Notes under the pieces: model-generated
What the model was told of the DNA's origin: nothing
What the model saw: the letters and a program-made list of their open reading frames with translations, nothing else
Database searches by the model: none
Program-made: the position numbers and the translations under genes
From: Paraburkholderia sp. BL9I2N2
GTDB lineage: Bacteria; Pseudomonadota; Gammaproteobacteria; Burkholderiales; Burkholderiaceae
Direction: 5' to 3'
NCBI RefSeq assembly: GCF_004339745.1
Contig: NZ_SMGP01000001.1
Coordinates: 682,001 to 746,000 of the forward strand
Length of the DNA: 64,000 nt
Part shown: piece after piece, positions 42,559 through 53,446 of the stretch
How the letters are laid out: every line of letters begins with the position of its first letter
Numbering within the stretch: position 1 is the stretch's first letter

Positions 42559-43128
42559 ATGAGCGGACAAAAACAACCTGACACGCTGGTGCTGCCAGGC
42601 TACCAGAACTCCGGCGCCGGCCACTGGCAGACACGCTGGGAAGCATTGAGCCCGGCATTTGTGCGCGTACAGATGCCGGATTGGGACCACCCTCAGCGCG
42701 ACGCCTGGTGCCGCACGCTCGACGCCACGGTGGCCGCCGCCGACGCGCCCGTGGTGTTCGCCGCGCACAGCCTCGGTTGCCTGACGACGGCTTTCTGGGC
42801 GTCGCAATACGCGAGCGCCGCGCAGCTAGCGAAGGTGGCGGGCGCACTGCTGGTCGCGCTGCCCGATCCCGCCGAGGCGCATTTTCCGCGGGACGCGACC
42901 GGTTTCGCACCGGTGCCGCTCAAGCGGCTGCCGTTTCCGACGATCGTCGTGGCCAGCAGCGATGATCCCTACGGCGGCGTGCCGTTTTCGAAGACCTGTG
43001 CGAACGCGTGGGGCAGCCGCTGGATCGACATCGGCCCGCGCGGCCATATCAACGCGGACAGCGGGCTCGGCGATTGGAACGAAGGGCGCGAGTGGCTGGA
43101 GTCGTTTGACGCGCCAAACTGTCGCTAA
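42559..43128 (+). CDS. RBBP9/YdeN-type alpha/beta hydrolase (189 aa)
   Basis: LVLPGYQNSGAGHWQTRWEA opens the fold. The catalytic triad is visible: Ser in FAAHSLGCLTT (about residue 75), Asp in VVASSDDPYGG (about 136) and His in GPRGHINADSGLG (about 157). This is the small serine-hydrolase family PF06821. Substrate unknown. It lies 66 bases after ggt in the same direction and may be cotranscribed. Confidence 0.88.
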   Translation: MSGQKQPDTLVLPGYQNSGAGHWQTRWEALSPAFVRVQMPDWDHPQRDAWCRTLDATVAAADAPVVFAAHSLGCLTTAFWASQYASAAQLAKVAGALLVALPDPAEAHFPRDATGFAPVPLKRLPFPTIVVASSDDPYGGVPFSKTCANAWGSRWIDIGPRGHINADSGLGDWNEGREWLESFDAPNCR

Positions 43129-43170
43129 GTAACGCCCGCGCTGAACGCCCCCATCGCGCCCCCACCAGAA

Positions 43171-44391
43171 TCAAATCACCGACTGCCCCCGCAACGCCGC
43201 AATCCTCACTTCGTCATACCCGAGCACGTCGCGCAAAATGGTCTCGGTGTGTTCACCGAGCGTAGGCGGATGCGCAAGCGCTTCAGGCGGCGTGCCGGTC
43301 ATATTGATCGGATTGCGCACCAGCTTGACCGTGCCGCCCGACGGATGCGGCAGATCCACCTGTAGCCCGCGCGCCACCACCTGCTCATTCTCGAACACCT
43401 CGCCAAGATCGTTGATCGGTCCACATGGCACACCCGTAGCTTCGAGGGTGGCGATCCATTGCTGCTTGCCCTGCAGGCGGACCATGTCCGCGAGAATCGG
43501 CACGAGGATCTCGCGGTTGCGCACACGCGCCGGGTTGGTGGCAAAACGCTCGTCGTCCGCCAGTTCCGGGCGGCCGCCCGCTTCGACGAACTTGCGGAAC
43601 TGCCCGTCGTTGCCGACCGCGACGATGATCCAGCCGTCGCTCGTCTGGAAGGTCTGGTACGGCACGATGTTCGGATGCGCATTGCCCCATCGCACCGGCG
43701 GCTGGCCGCTTGCCAGGTAGTTCGAATTCATGTTGGCGAGCATCGCCACCTGGACGTCGAGCAGCGCCATGTCGATGTACTGGCCTTCGCCCGTCCGGTC
43801 ACGGTGGGTGAGGGCGGTGAGCACAGCAATGGTCGAGTACATGCCGGTCATGAGGTCGGCAATCGCGACGCCGGCCTTCTGCGGGCCGCCGCCCGGCTGG
43901 CCGTCGCGTTCGCCGGTGATGCTCATGAAGCCGCCGATGCCTTGCACGATGAAATCGTAGCCGGCGCGCTGCGCATACGGCCCGGTCTGCCCGAAGCCGG
44001 TCACCGAGCAGTAGATGAGGTCGGGCTTCACTTCCTTAAGCGACGCGTAGTCCAGACCGTACTTCTTCAACTGGCCGACCTTGTAGTTCTCCAGCACCAC
44101 GTCGCTCTGCGCCGCCAGTTCGCGGATGATCCGCTGGCCTTCGGGCGAGGCGATGTCGACGGTGACCGAGCGCTTGTTGCGGTTCGCCGCGAGGTAATAC
44201 GCGGCCTCGCGCGTGTCTTCGCCTTCTGGCGTCTTGAGGTACGGCGGCCCCCAGTGGCGGGTGTCGTCGCCGACTTCGGGGCGTTCGATCTTGATCACGT
44301 CGGCGCCGAAATCGGCGAGAGTCTGCGCGCACCAGGGTCCGGCGAGCACGCGTGTGAGATCCAGCACGCGGATATGACTGAGAGCGCCCAT
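43171..44391 (-). CDS. CaiB/BaiF family CoA-transferase (406 aa)
   Basis: Family III CoA-transferase. SHIRVLDLTRVLAGPWCAQT and DFGADVIKIERPEVGDDTRH form the start. The catalytic Asp-containing stretch GYDFIVQGIGGFMSITGERD and GFGQTGPYAQRAG follow. The C-terminal CGPINDLGEVFENEQV is also typical. It probably moves CoA between acyl-CoA and a carboxylate (for example a dicarboxylate). ATG 44391 chosen; an upstream TTG would add 9 residues. No dehydrogenase neighbour, so the substrate cannot be inferred. Confidence 0.9.
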   Translation of the reverse strand: MGALSHIRVLDLTRVLAGPWCAQTLADFGADVIKIERPEVGDDTRHWGPPYLKTPEGEDTREAAYYLAANRNKRSVTVDIASPEGQRIIRELAAQSDVVLENYKVGQLKKYGLDYASLKEVKPDLIYCSVTGFGQTGPYAQRAGYDFIVQGIGGFMSITGERDGQPGGGPQKAGVAIADLMTGMYSTIAVLTALTHRDRTGEGQYIDMALLDVQVAMLANMNSNYLASGQPPVRWGNAHPNIVPYQTFQTSDGWIIVAVGNDGQFRKFVEAGGRPELADDERFATNPARVRNREILVPILADMVRLQGKQQWIATLEATGVPCGPINDLGEVFENEQVVARGLQVDLPHPSGGTVKLVRNPINMTGTPPEALAHPPTLGEHTETILRDVLGYDEVRIAALRGQSVI

Positions 44392-44695
44392 ATTGGTCAA
44401 TGTCTCCTTTGTGGCCAAGCGGCGCGCAAGGCGCCGCGAATGGGGGCAATCTTAAGCGATTCCCGCGCGCAGGCGCAGTCGGCCGAACGGCATAGGACGA
44501 ATGACACGCGCCACAAAGTCCCGCGATGCCCTACGTTGCCCGCTCAAACCTGGCCGAACGGCCAACCATGCAGGCCGCGCTGCCGCGCACGGGCGCCGAT
44601 CCCGTATAATCAGTCGTTTAAGAAACAAACAGTTGGCGCATCCCACGATGCCGCCGGTAACAGCCAGGGAACTGGCAAACCCGTCCCCGCCCGCT
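44392..44695. other. Divergent promoter region of CoA-transferase and alaS
   Basis: 304 bases. A TATAAT hexamer at 44605-44610 is 86 bases before the alaS ATG and is a likely -10 element, although no good -35 stands 17 bases upstream. Confidence 0.4.
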
Positions 44696-47320
<2,625 letters not shown>

Positions 47321-47334
47321 TTCTGATGTGATTG

Positions 47335-47386
47335 GGCCACGCGGAGCGCCGGGAGGTTGGGCGTGTCGCGTGGCCTAAGTTTTTTT
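47335..47386 (+). terminator. Terminator of alaS
   Basis: Stem GGCCACGCG / CGCGTGGCC (47335-47343 with 47367-47375), followed by TAAG and seven Ts. Confidence 0.85.
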
Positions 47387-47442
47387 GAGGGTCTGGCGCG
47401 ACGCGCCGCAACCGTGCGGTCAACAACCCTCCAGTCAAAAAA

Positions 47443-48360
47443 TCAGGACGCCCCTTCCGCAGCAGTCACAGTCTCGGGCAAGCTCACCGCATCCTGCCGC
47501 ATCACCAGCGCCTGTTTCAACGCATTCAGTGCGGACGAAAAGTGCCCGCGTCGCCACACCAGCAGTGTCTCGATCACTCCGATGTCGGGCAGCTCATGCA
47601 CCGCGATATTGCTGGCATCGGTCTGCAAATTCAGCACCGACCGCGGGGCCACCGCCACCCCTGCGCCAGCGGCCACGCATGCCACGATCGCGTGGTAGGA
47701 GCCCAGCTCCAGCACGCGCGCCGGCCTCACGCCGTGCTCCAGATACCACTTCTCGATATAAGACCGGTAAGCACAGCCACGCTCGAACGCAATCAGCGTC
47801 GACAGTGCAATGTCCCGGACGTCGCGAATCGGCCGATGCCCGCGCGGCGTCAGCATCACCAGTTCTTCCCTGAACACCGACACCGACTCGAATAATTCGC
47901 CGAGCGCAGCCGGGTCCAACGGCGTCGCCACCAACGCGGCATCCACTTCGAATTCACGCACCCGCTCGATCAGCTTGCCGGTCGTGCCGATCTCGAGTTC
48001 CAGCGCGACGGCGGGCCACTGCTGGTGATAACGCGCGAGCAGCGCGGGGAGACGCGTCGCGGCGACACTTTCCATGGTGCCCAAACGCAGCCGCCCGCTC
48101 GGACGGTCCTCGCGCACCGCATGACGCGCCTCGTCGGCGAGCGCGAGCAGGCGTTCGGCGTAGGGCAGCAGCGTCTCGCCGGCGGGCGTCAGCACCAGGC
48201 GGCGGCCGTCGCGGATGAACAAGTCGGTGCCCAGTTGCTCTTCGAGCTGCTTGATGCGCGTAGTGACGTTCGATTGCACGCGATTGAGCTTGGCAGCGGC
48301 GCGCGTCACGCCGTTTTCCCGCACGACGGCACGAAAAATGGTCAAAGCGGCCAGATCCAT
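47443..48360 (-). CDS. LysR-family transcriptional regulator (305 aa)
   Basis: Start MDLAALTIFRAVVRENGVTR at ATG 48360 (AGAGAG upstream). The winged HTH follows: AAAKLNRVQSNVTTRIKQLE, then EEQLGTDLFIRDGRRLVLTP. The C-terminal periplasmic-binding-like effector domain has LRLGTMESVAATRLP. Divergent from an MFS transporter (115 bases between starts), so it probably controls that gene. A TTCA-N11-TGAA site lies in between. Confidence 0.92.
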   Translation of the reverse strand: MDLAALTIFRAVVRENGVTRAAAKLNRVQSNVTTRIKQLEEQLGTDLFIRDGRRLVLTPAGETLLPYAERLLALADEARHAVREDRPSGRLRLGTMESVAATRLPALLARYHQQWPAVALELEIGTTGKLIERVREFEVDAALVATPLDPAALGELFESVSVFREELVMLTPRGHRPIRDVRDIALSTLIAFERGCAYRSYIEKWYLEHGVRPARVLELGSYHAIVACVAAGAGVAVAPRSVLNLQTDASNIAVHELPDIGVIETLLVWRRGHFSSALNALKQALVMRQDAVSLPETVTAAEGAS

Positions 48361-48394
48361 GGTTCTCTCTAGGCGATGGGTGGTATCCGAATTA

Positions 48395-48413
48395 TTCATT
48401 TTTCGTGATTGAA
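48395..48413. promoter_or_regulatory. LysR-type binding site
   Basis: Inverted repeat TTCA-N11-TGAA, which contains the T-N11-A core of LysR sites. It is 35 bases before the regulator start and 63 before the MFS start, between the divergent genes. Confidence 0.6.
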
Positions 48414-48475
48414 AGGTCAAGCTACTATGGACGTAAGCCATCTGATCGATTGACCGCACGTATCGTCGCCTGCTC

Positions 48476-49870
48476 ATGAACAATCTCGCCTCCACCACGC
48501 ACGGCAGCTTCGCCGGACGCCACCCCGCCCGCCGCGCGGCGCTTGCCTGCATGGTCACGCTGGCCGTCGCGCTCGGTATCGGGCGATTTGCATTCACGCC
48601 GCTCTTGCCGCTGATGCTTCACGGCGACGCGTTCGGTCAGCCGCAGCTCGATATTCAGCATGGCGGCTGGCTGGCGTCGTTCAATTACGCGGGGTATTTC
48701 CTCGGCGCGGTCACGTGCGCGGCGCTGCGGATCGAGCCGGCGCGCATGGTGCGTTGGGGGCTCGTCGCGACGGTGCTGCTGACGCTGACGATGGGTGTGG
48801 CGAGCCAGTTCTGGATCTGGGCGGTGGTGCGGTTCATCGCGGGCGCGGTCAGCGCCTGGACGTTCGTATTCGCGTCCCAGTGGGGCTTGCGGCGGCTCGC
48901 CGAGCTCGGTGCGCATGGATGGGGCGGGGTGATCTACACGGGGCCGGGCATGGGCATCGTCGGTACGGGCCTGCTGGTCAGCGTGGCGGGTGGGTATGGG
49001 GCCACGGTTGGGTGGCTCGGGTTCGGGTTGATTGCGGCGGCTCTGTCGGTTGTGGTTTGGCCGGTGTTTGGCGCGGCGTCCGGCAGTGGGGAAATAAATC
49101 TGCGCGCTCGCATGGTTGGTTCTGGTCGTGGCGATCAGACGAGTGTTGGCGCGATGAGCCAACGTGACACCGGTGAATTCGGCACGACGGAACGCGCCGC
49201 AACTCAACGCGCAGCAACCCAAGCCACACCAATCCAACGCCCCGCCGCCCAACCCACCACGACCGGCACCGCCCACCACCCCACCCATCACCACGCCGAC
49301 GCCCTCTGGCTCATCCTTCTCTACGGCGTCCCCGGTTTCGGCTACATCATCACTGCGACCTTCCTGCCCGTCATCGCGCGTCACGCATTGCCTGGCTCTG
49401 CATGGCCCGACCTGTTCTGGCCGATGTTCGGCGCGGCGCTGATCGTCGGCGCACTGCTGGCGGCGCGTTTGCCGGTGCGTTGGGACAACCGCACGCTGCT
49501 TGCCGGCTGCTATGTGCTGCAGGCGTGCGGCATCGCCCTCGGTATCGTCTGGCCGACGGCGGGCGGCTTCTCATTCGGCAGCATCCTGATCGGCTTGCCG
49601 TTCACCGCGATCACGCTGTTCGCGATGCGCGAGGCGCGGCGTCTGCGCGGCGACGACGCTGCCGGTCTGATGGGCTACGCGACGGCGGCCTATGGCGTCG
49701 GTCAGATCATCGGCCCACTCGTCGCCGCGCCGATCGCCGAGCAGACCGGATCGTTTTCGCCGGCCTTGTGGCTGGCCGCGGGCGCGTTGCTGCTGGGCGC
49801 GGCCGGGCTGATCGTCGTCGCGCGCATGCCGCGTGGCCGGGGCCGCATGCCCGAATGCGGCTGCCATTGA
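48476..49870 (+). CDS. YbfB/YjiJ-family MFS transporter (464 aa)
   Basis: About 12 hydrophobic helices. The N-terminal VTLAVALGIGRFAFTPLLPL is the family signature ('GiGRFayTPiLP'). The two halves are joined by an unusual 75-residue hydrophilic linker (about 200-275) rich in Thr, Ala, Pro, Gln and His, including HHPTHHHADAL, in place of a short loop. Base use in the linker is strongly C/A-rich, after a G/T-rich stretch. Exporter or importer of unknown substrate, probably controlled by the divergent LysR gene. Confidence 0.85.
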   Translation: MNNLASTTHGSFAGRHPARRAALACMVTLAVALGIGRFAFTPLLPLMLHGDAFGQPQLDIQHGGWLASFNYAGYFLGAVTCAALRIEPARMVRWGLVATVLLTLTMGVASQFWIWAVVRFIAGAVSAWTFVFASQWGLRRLAELGAHGWGGVIYTGPGMGIVGTGLLVSVAGGYGATVGWLGFGLIAAALSVVVWPVFGAASGSGEINLRARMVGSGRGDQTSVGAMSQRDTGEFGTTERAATQRAATQATPIQRPAAQPTTTGTAHHPTHHHADALWLILLYGVPGFGYIITATFLPVIARHALPGSAWPDLFWPMFGAALIVGALLAARLPVRWDNRTLLAGCYVLQACGIALGIVWPTAGGFSFGSILIGLPFTAITLFAMREARRLRGDDAAGLMGYATAAYGVGQIIGPLVAAPIAEQTGSFSPALWLAAGALLLGAAGLIVVARMPRGRGRMPECGCH

Positions 49871-49992
49871 AAGCGCGTGGATGCAGGCGTCCCAGCCAAT
49901 CCCATAGCCGGAAAACAAATAACCGAAGGGCGCACTAAAATGACCGCTTTCCCGTCATCCCAGCGCGCCCATCGCCGGACGCGCCGCCAGCG

Positions 49993-51024
49993 ATGCAACA
50001 TTTCGCGTCCGACAACTACGCCGGCATCTGTCCCGAAGCGCTCGACGCGCTGATCGCCGCCAACAACAGCGGCCACGAGCCGGCCTACGGCGACGATTCC
50101 TGGACCAACCAGGTGTGCGACCGTCTGCGCGAACTGTTCCAGACCGACTGCGAAGTGTTCTTCGTGTTCAACGGCACGGCGGCCAATTCGCTGGCGCTCG
50201 CGTCGCTGTGCCAGTCGTATCACTCGGTGATTTGCCACGAACTCGCGCACATCGAAACCGACGAATGCGGCGGCCCGGAGTTCTTCTCGAACGGTTCGAA
50301 GCTGCTGACGGCGCCGGGCATTGGCGGCAAGCTCACGCCGGACGCGATCGAAGCGGTGGTCACGCGCCGCGCCGACATCCATTACCCGAAGCCGAAAGTC
50401 GTCACGCTGACCCAATCGACGGAAGTCGGCACGGTCTACAGCGTCGAGGAAGTGCGGGCGATCGCGGCGATCGCCAAACGGCGTCATCTGAAAGTGCATA
50501 TGGACGGCGCGCGTTTCGCCAATGCGGTCGCCGCGCTGGACGTGCATCCGTCGGAGATCACGTGGCGCGCGGGCGTCGACGTGCTGTGCTTCGGAGGCAC
50601 CAAGAACGGCTTGCCGGTCGGTGAAGCGGTGGTGTTCTTCGACCGCGCGCTCGCCGACGATTTCGCCTACCGTCTGAAGCAGGCCGGCCAACTGGCTTCG
50701 AAGATGCGCTTCATTTCAGCACCGTGGCTCGGCCTGCTCAATAACGACGTGTGGTTGCGCAACGCGCGTCACGCGAACGCGATGGCGCAACTGTTGCAAA
50801 CGCGGTTGCAGGAAATTCCGGGCGTGAGCATCATGTTTCCCGGAGAGTCGAACGCGGTCTTCGCGCAATTGCCCGCGCAAGCCGCCAAGGCCATGCGCGC
50901 GCGCGGCTGGAAGTTTTACGAATTCATCGGCGCGGGCGGATGCCGGCTGATGTGCGCGTGGGATACGCAACCGGAAACGGTCGAGCGGTTCGCCGCCGAG
51001 GTGCGCGAGTTGTGCGCGGCGTGA
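49993..51024 (+). CDS. Low-specificity L-threonine aldolase (343 aa)
   Basis: PLP enzyme of fold type I that splits threonine to glycine and acetaldehyde. FASDNYAGICPEALDALIAA at the start, EVFFVFNGTAANSLAL (PLP-phosphate region), HMDGARFANAVAAL (Asp and His/Arg contacts), and the PLP-lysine in CFGGTKNGLPVGEA (about residue 205). The Beta-eliminating lyase domain covers almost all the length. It starts at ATG 49993, following a short spacer after the MFS gene. Confidence 0.92.
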   Translation: MQHFASDNYAGICPEALDALIAANNSGHEPAYGDDSWTNQVCDRLRELFQTDCEVFFVFNGTAANSLALASLCQSYHSVICHELAHIETDECGGPEFFSNGSKLLTAPGIGGKLTPDAIEAVVTRRADIHYPKPKVVTLTQSTEVGTVYSVEEVRAIAAIAKRRHLKVHMDGARFANAVAALDVHPSEITWRAGVDVLCFGGTKNGLPVGEAVVFFDRALADDFAYRLKQAGQLASKMRFISAPWLGLLNNDVWLRNARHANAMAQLLQTRLQEIPGVSIMFPGESNAVFAQLPAQAAKAMRARGWKFYEFIGAGGCRLMCAWDTQPETVERFAAEVRELCAA

Positions 51025-51226
51025 GGCCGTGTTGGACCGGAGGCGCTGAAGTGCCGGGCCATGAGCGCGTCGAGATCGCGCGCTAACCTGAGCGCCAACC
51101 CGAGCACTGGCCTGAACGCGACCCTGCGCACCATTGGGCGCGCCGACTAAAACGGCACCGCAAACCAAGCGTCACACCCATAAGCTGCAAGCCACCACAC
51201 AAGACAAACGGAACGTCCCCTTCGCC

Positions 51227-51757
51227 ATGACCGAATACCGATTTTGCCCACGTTGCGCCACGCCTTTGACCCAGCGCGCCGACGCCGAACACGAAGGCGG
51301 CCGCATCCGCCAGACCTGTCCCGATCCGGCGTGCGGCTACGTCCACTGGAACAACCCGCTGCCGGTGGTGGCGGCGATCGTCGAGTACGAAGGCAAGATT
51401 CTGCTGGCGCGCAATGCCGCCTGGGCCGAGGGCATGTTCGCGCTGATCACGGGCTTCCTCGAAAACGGCGAGACGCCGGAAGAGGGCATCGCCCGCGAGG
51501 TGCTCGAGGAAACCTCGTTGCACGCGGAGACGGTCGAGTTGATCGGCGTGTACGAATTCATTCGCAAGAACGAACTGATCATTGCGTATCACGTGAAGGC
51601 TTACGGAACCATTGCGTTGTCGCCGGAATTGCTGGAGTACCGGCTGGTCGAGCCGGCCAGGTTGCGCCCATGGCGCGCGGGCACCGGCCAGGCGCTCGGC
51701 GAATGGATGCGGCGGCGCGGCCTGCCGTTCGAGTTCGTCGAAAGACCGGGGCAGTGA
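51227..51757 (+). CDS. NUDIX hydrolase with N-terminal zinc ribbon (176 aa)
   Basis: ATG 51227 starts MTEYRFCPRCATPLTQ. Cys pairs CPRC and CPDPAC form a zinc ribbon. The Nudix box follows in GFLENGETPEEGIAREVLEE (catalytic REVLEE about residue 90). This is the NudC-like group (NADH/NAD-cap pyrophosphatases), although shorter than true NudC. The earlier in-frame start would add 31 residues that are not conserved. Confidence 0.88.
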   Translation: MTEYRFCPRCATPLTQRADAEHEGGRIRQTCPDPACGYVHWNNPLPVVAAIVEYEGKILLARNAAWAEGMFALITGFLENGETPEEGIAREVLEETSLHAETVELIGVYEFIRKNELIIAYHVKAYGTIALSPELLEYRLVEPARLRPWRAGTGQALGEWMRRRGLPFEFVERPGQ

Positions 51758-51865
51758 GCCAGCCGACAAACACGTCGATGAGCGGTGCGATGAACCCACG
51801 CTCAGCGAGGAGCGCGGCATGGCTTATATTTCCTGTCCGACCGTGCGCCAGTAGCAAAGGCGCTC

Positions 51866-52057
51866 GTGCCGCATGCTGACCAAGTGGCATTGACCAAAAC
51901 AACCGGCCACCCAACGTTCACGATAACGCCTGAGACAACCACGCCCGAGACAACCACGCCCGAGACAACCACACCCGAGACAACCACACCCGAGACAACC
52001 ACACCCGAGACAACCACACCCGAGACAACCACACCCGAGACAACCACACCAGCATGA
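51866..52057 (+). CDS. Leader ORF with eight PETTT repeats (63 aa)
   Basis: GTG 51866 with an AAAGG site five bases upstream. The first 21 codons (MPHADQVALTKTTGHPTFTI) are unique; then PETTT repeated eight times, ending PA. Its TGA shares bases with the ATG of the thioesterase (ATGA at 52054), so translation of the leader could control the downstream liv operon. The peptide has no signal or known domain. That it is translated is inference; the coupling geometry and ribosome site are seen. Confidence 0.5.
   Translation: MPHADQVALTKTTGHPTFTITPETTTPETTTPETTTPETTTPETTTPETTTPETTTPETTTPA
51931..52050 (+). repeat. Tandem repeat, 8 x 15 bp
   Basis: Unit CGAGACAACCACACC repeated eight times without interruption. 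The first two units have G for A (ACGCC) and the first begins with T. It ends three bases before the thioesterase ATG. The unit is a multiple of three, so copy-number change keeps the leader in frame. Confidence 0.95.
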
Positions 52058-52503
52058 ACAAACCCGCATCCGCCTTGCGCAGCGCCTACCCGCATTTCCT
52101 GACGATCCCCACCCGCTGGATGGACAACGACGTCTACGGTCACGTGAACAACGTCGTCTACTACAGCTACTTCGACACCGTGGTGAACGAGTATCTGATC
52201 CGCACCGGCGTGCTCGATTTCGAGCAGGGCGAGACGATCGGTCTCGTGGTCGAGACGCAATGCAACTACTTCGCGCCGCTGGTGTTTCCCGACCGGATCG
52301 ACGCGGGTCTGCGCGTCATACGGCTCGGCACGTCGAGCGTGCGCTATCAGGTCGGTCTCTTCAAGGAAGGCGAGGATCAACCCGCCGCGCAAGGACACTT
52401 CGTGCATGTGTATGTGAATCGTGTCACAAGGCGCCCGGTGAATCTGCCCGCCGAATTGCGCGCGGCGCTCGAACCGTTGAGCGTCGCAGAACAGCCGGAC
52501 TAG
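52054..52503 (+). CDS. Acyl-CoA thioesterase, 4HBT hot-dog family (149 aa)
   Basis: RWMDNDVYGHVNNVVYYSYF (about 22-41) is the 4-hydroxybenzoyl-CoA thioesterase motif, with Asp at DNDVYGHVNN. The rest follows a YbgC-like layout through NYFAPLVFPDRID and ending in VNLPAELRAAL. Hydrolyses an acyl-CoA; specific substrate unknown. No ribosome binding site precedes its ATG, which sits directly after the tandem repeat, consistent with translational coupling to the leader. The liv permease gene starts 5 bases after its stop. Confidence 0.85.
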   Translation: MNKPASALRSAYPHFLTIPTRWMDNDVYGHVNNVVYYSYFDTVVNEYLIRTGVLDFEQGETIGLVVETQCNYFAPLVFPDRIDAGLRVIRLGTSSVRYQVGLFKEGEDQPAAQGHFVHVYVNRVTRRPVNLPAELRAALEPLSVAEQPD

Positions 52504-52507
52504 GCGC

Positions 52508-53446
52508 GTGCAGTCGTTCGTCATCAACCTGCTGAACGGCATCAGTTACGGCCTGCTGCTGTTCATGCTGTCGGCGGGCTTGACGCTGATTTTCAGCATG
52601 CTCGGGGTGCTGAATTTCGCGCACGCGAGCTTCTACATGCTCGGCGCTTACGTCGGGTTTTCGGTGGCGGCGCGCGCGGGGTTCTGGAGCGCGCTGGTCG
52701 TGGCGCCGCTTGTCGTCGGACTGATCGGTGCGGCCCTGGAGCGGTGGCTGTTGCGGCGCGTGCGTGGGCACGGCCATCTTGCCGAGTTGCTGCTGACGTT
52801 CGGCGCCGCGTATCTGCTCGGCGAACTGGTCAAGCTCGGGTGGGGCTTGAACCCGCTGTCCGCGACCGTGCCCGCCGTGCTCGACGGGCCGCTCTTCACC
52901 GTCTACGGCGCGGCGTTCGCACGCTACCGCGCGTTCATGATGGCCGTGTCGCTCGCCATGCTGGGCGTGCTGTTCGCGGTGTTGCGCGTGTCGAAGGCGG
53001 GCCTGATCGTGCGCGCCGCGCTGACGCACGCGAGCGCCGTCGAGGCGCTCGGCCACAACGTGCCGCGCGTGTTCACCGGCGTATTCGCGGCGGGCACGGC
53101 GCTCGCCGCGCTGGCCGGCGTGATCGGCGCGCCGCTCTTCGTGATCGAACCGGGGATGGCGGAGTCGCTCGGCTCGATCGTGTTCGTGGTGGTCGTGATC
53201 GGCGGACTGGGTTCGCTGAGCGGAGCGCTCGTGGCGTCGCTGCTGGTCGGTTGCGTGCAGACGCTGGCCGTGGCGAGCAGCGTGTCGCTGGGCGACGTGC
53301 TGTCGATATTCGACGCCACGCTCCCCGTCGAATGGGACGCGTTGACGCTCGCGCAACTCGCGCCGCTGATTCCGTATCTGCTGCTGGTGGCGATGCTGGC
53401 GCTGCGCCCGCGCGGGCTTTTCGGGCGGCGCGACGACCATGCGTGA
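52508..53446 (+). CDS. livH: Branched-chain amino-acid-type ABC permease LivH (312 aa)
   Basis: GTG start at 52508. MQSFVINLLNGISYGLLLFM-like start, LGVLNFAHASFYMLGAYVGF is the LivH signature, and FVVVVIGGLGSLSGALVASL with DVLSIFDATLP closes the domain. About eight transmembrane helices. Forms the channel with LivM. It is inside the thioesterase-livHMGF operon, and its stop overlaps the next start. No substrate-binding protein gene follows, so the transported solute is uncertain. Confidence 0.88.
   Translation: MQSFVINLLNGISYGLLLFMLSAGLTLIFSMLGVLNFAHASFYMLGAYVGFSVAARAGFWSALVVAPLVVGLIGAALERWLLRRVRGHGHLAELLLTFGAAYLLGELVKLGWGLNPLSATVPAVLDGPLFTVYGAAFARYRAFMMAVSLAMLGVLFAVLRVSKAGLIVRAALTHASAVEALGHNVPRVFTGVFAAGTALAALAGVIGAPLFVIEPGMAESLGSIVFVVVVIGGLGSLSGALVASLLVGCVQTLAVASSVSLGDVLSIFDATLPVEWDALTLAQLAPLIPYLLLVAMLALRPRGLFGRRDDHA

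Noticed and set aside
51931..52050. CRISPR array
   Set aside because: Units are contiguous 15-mers without spacers and no cas genes are nearby; it is a simple tandem repeat.
51802..52542. Minus-strand frames with Gly/Val/Ser or Cys/Gly repeats across the tandem repeat
   Set aside because: They are reverse readings of the 15-bp repeat and of the thioesterase gene; no start signal, and opposite to the operon.
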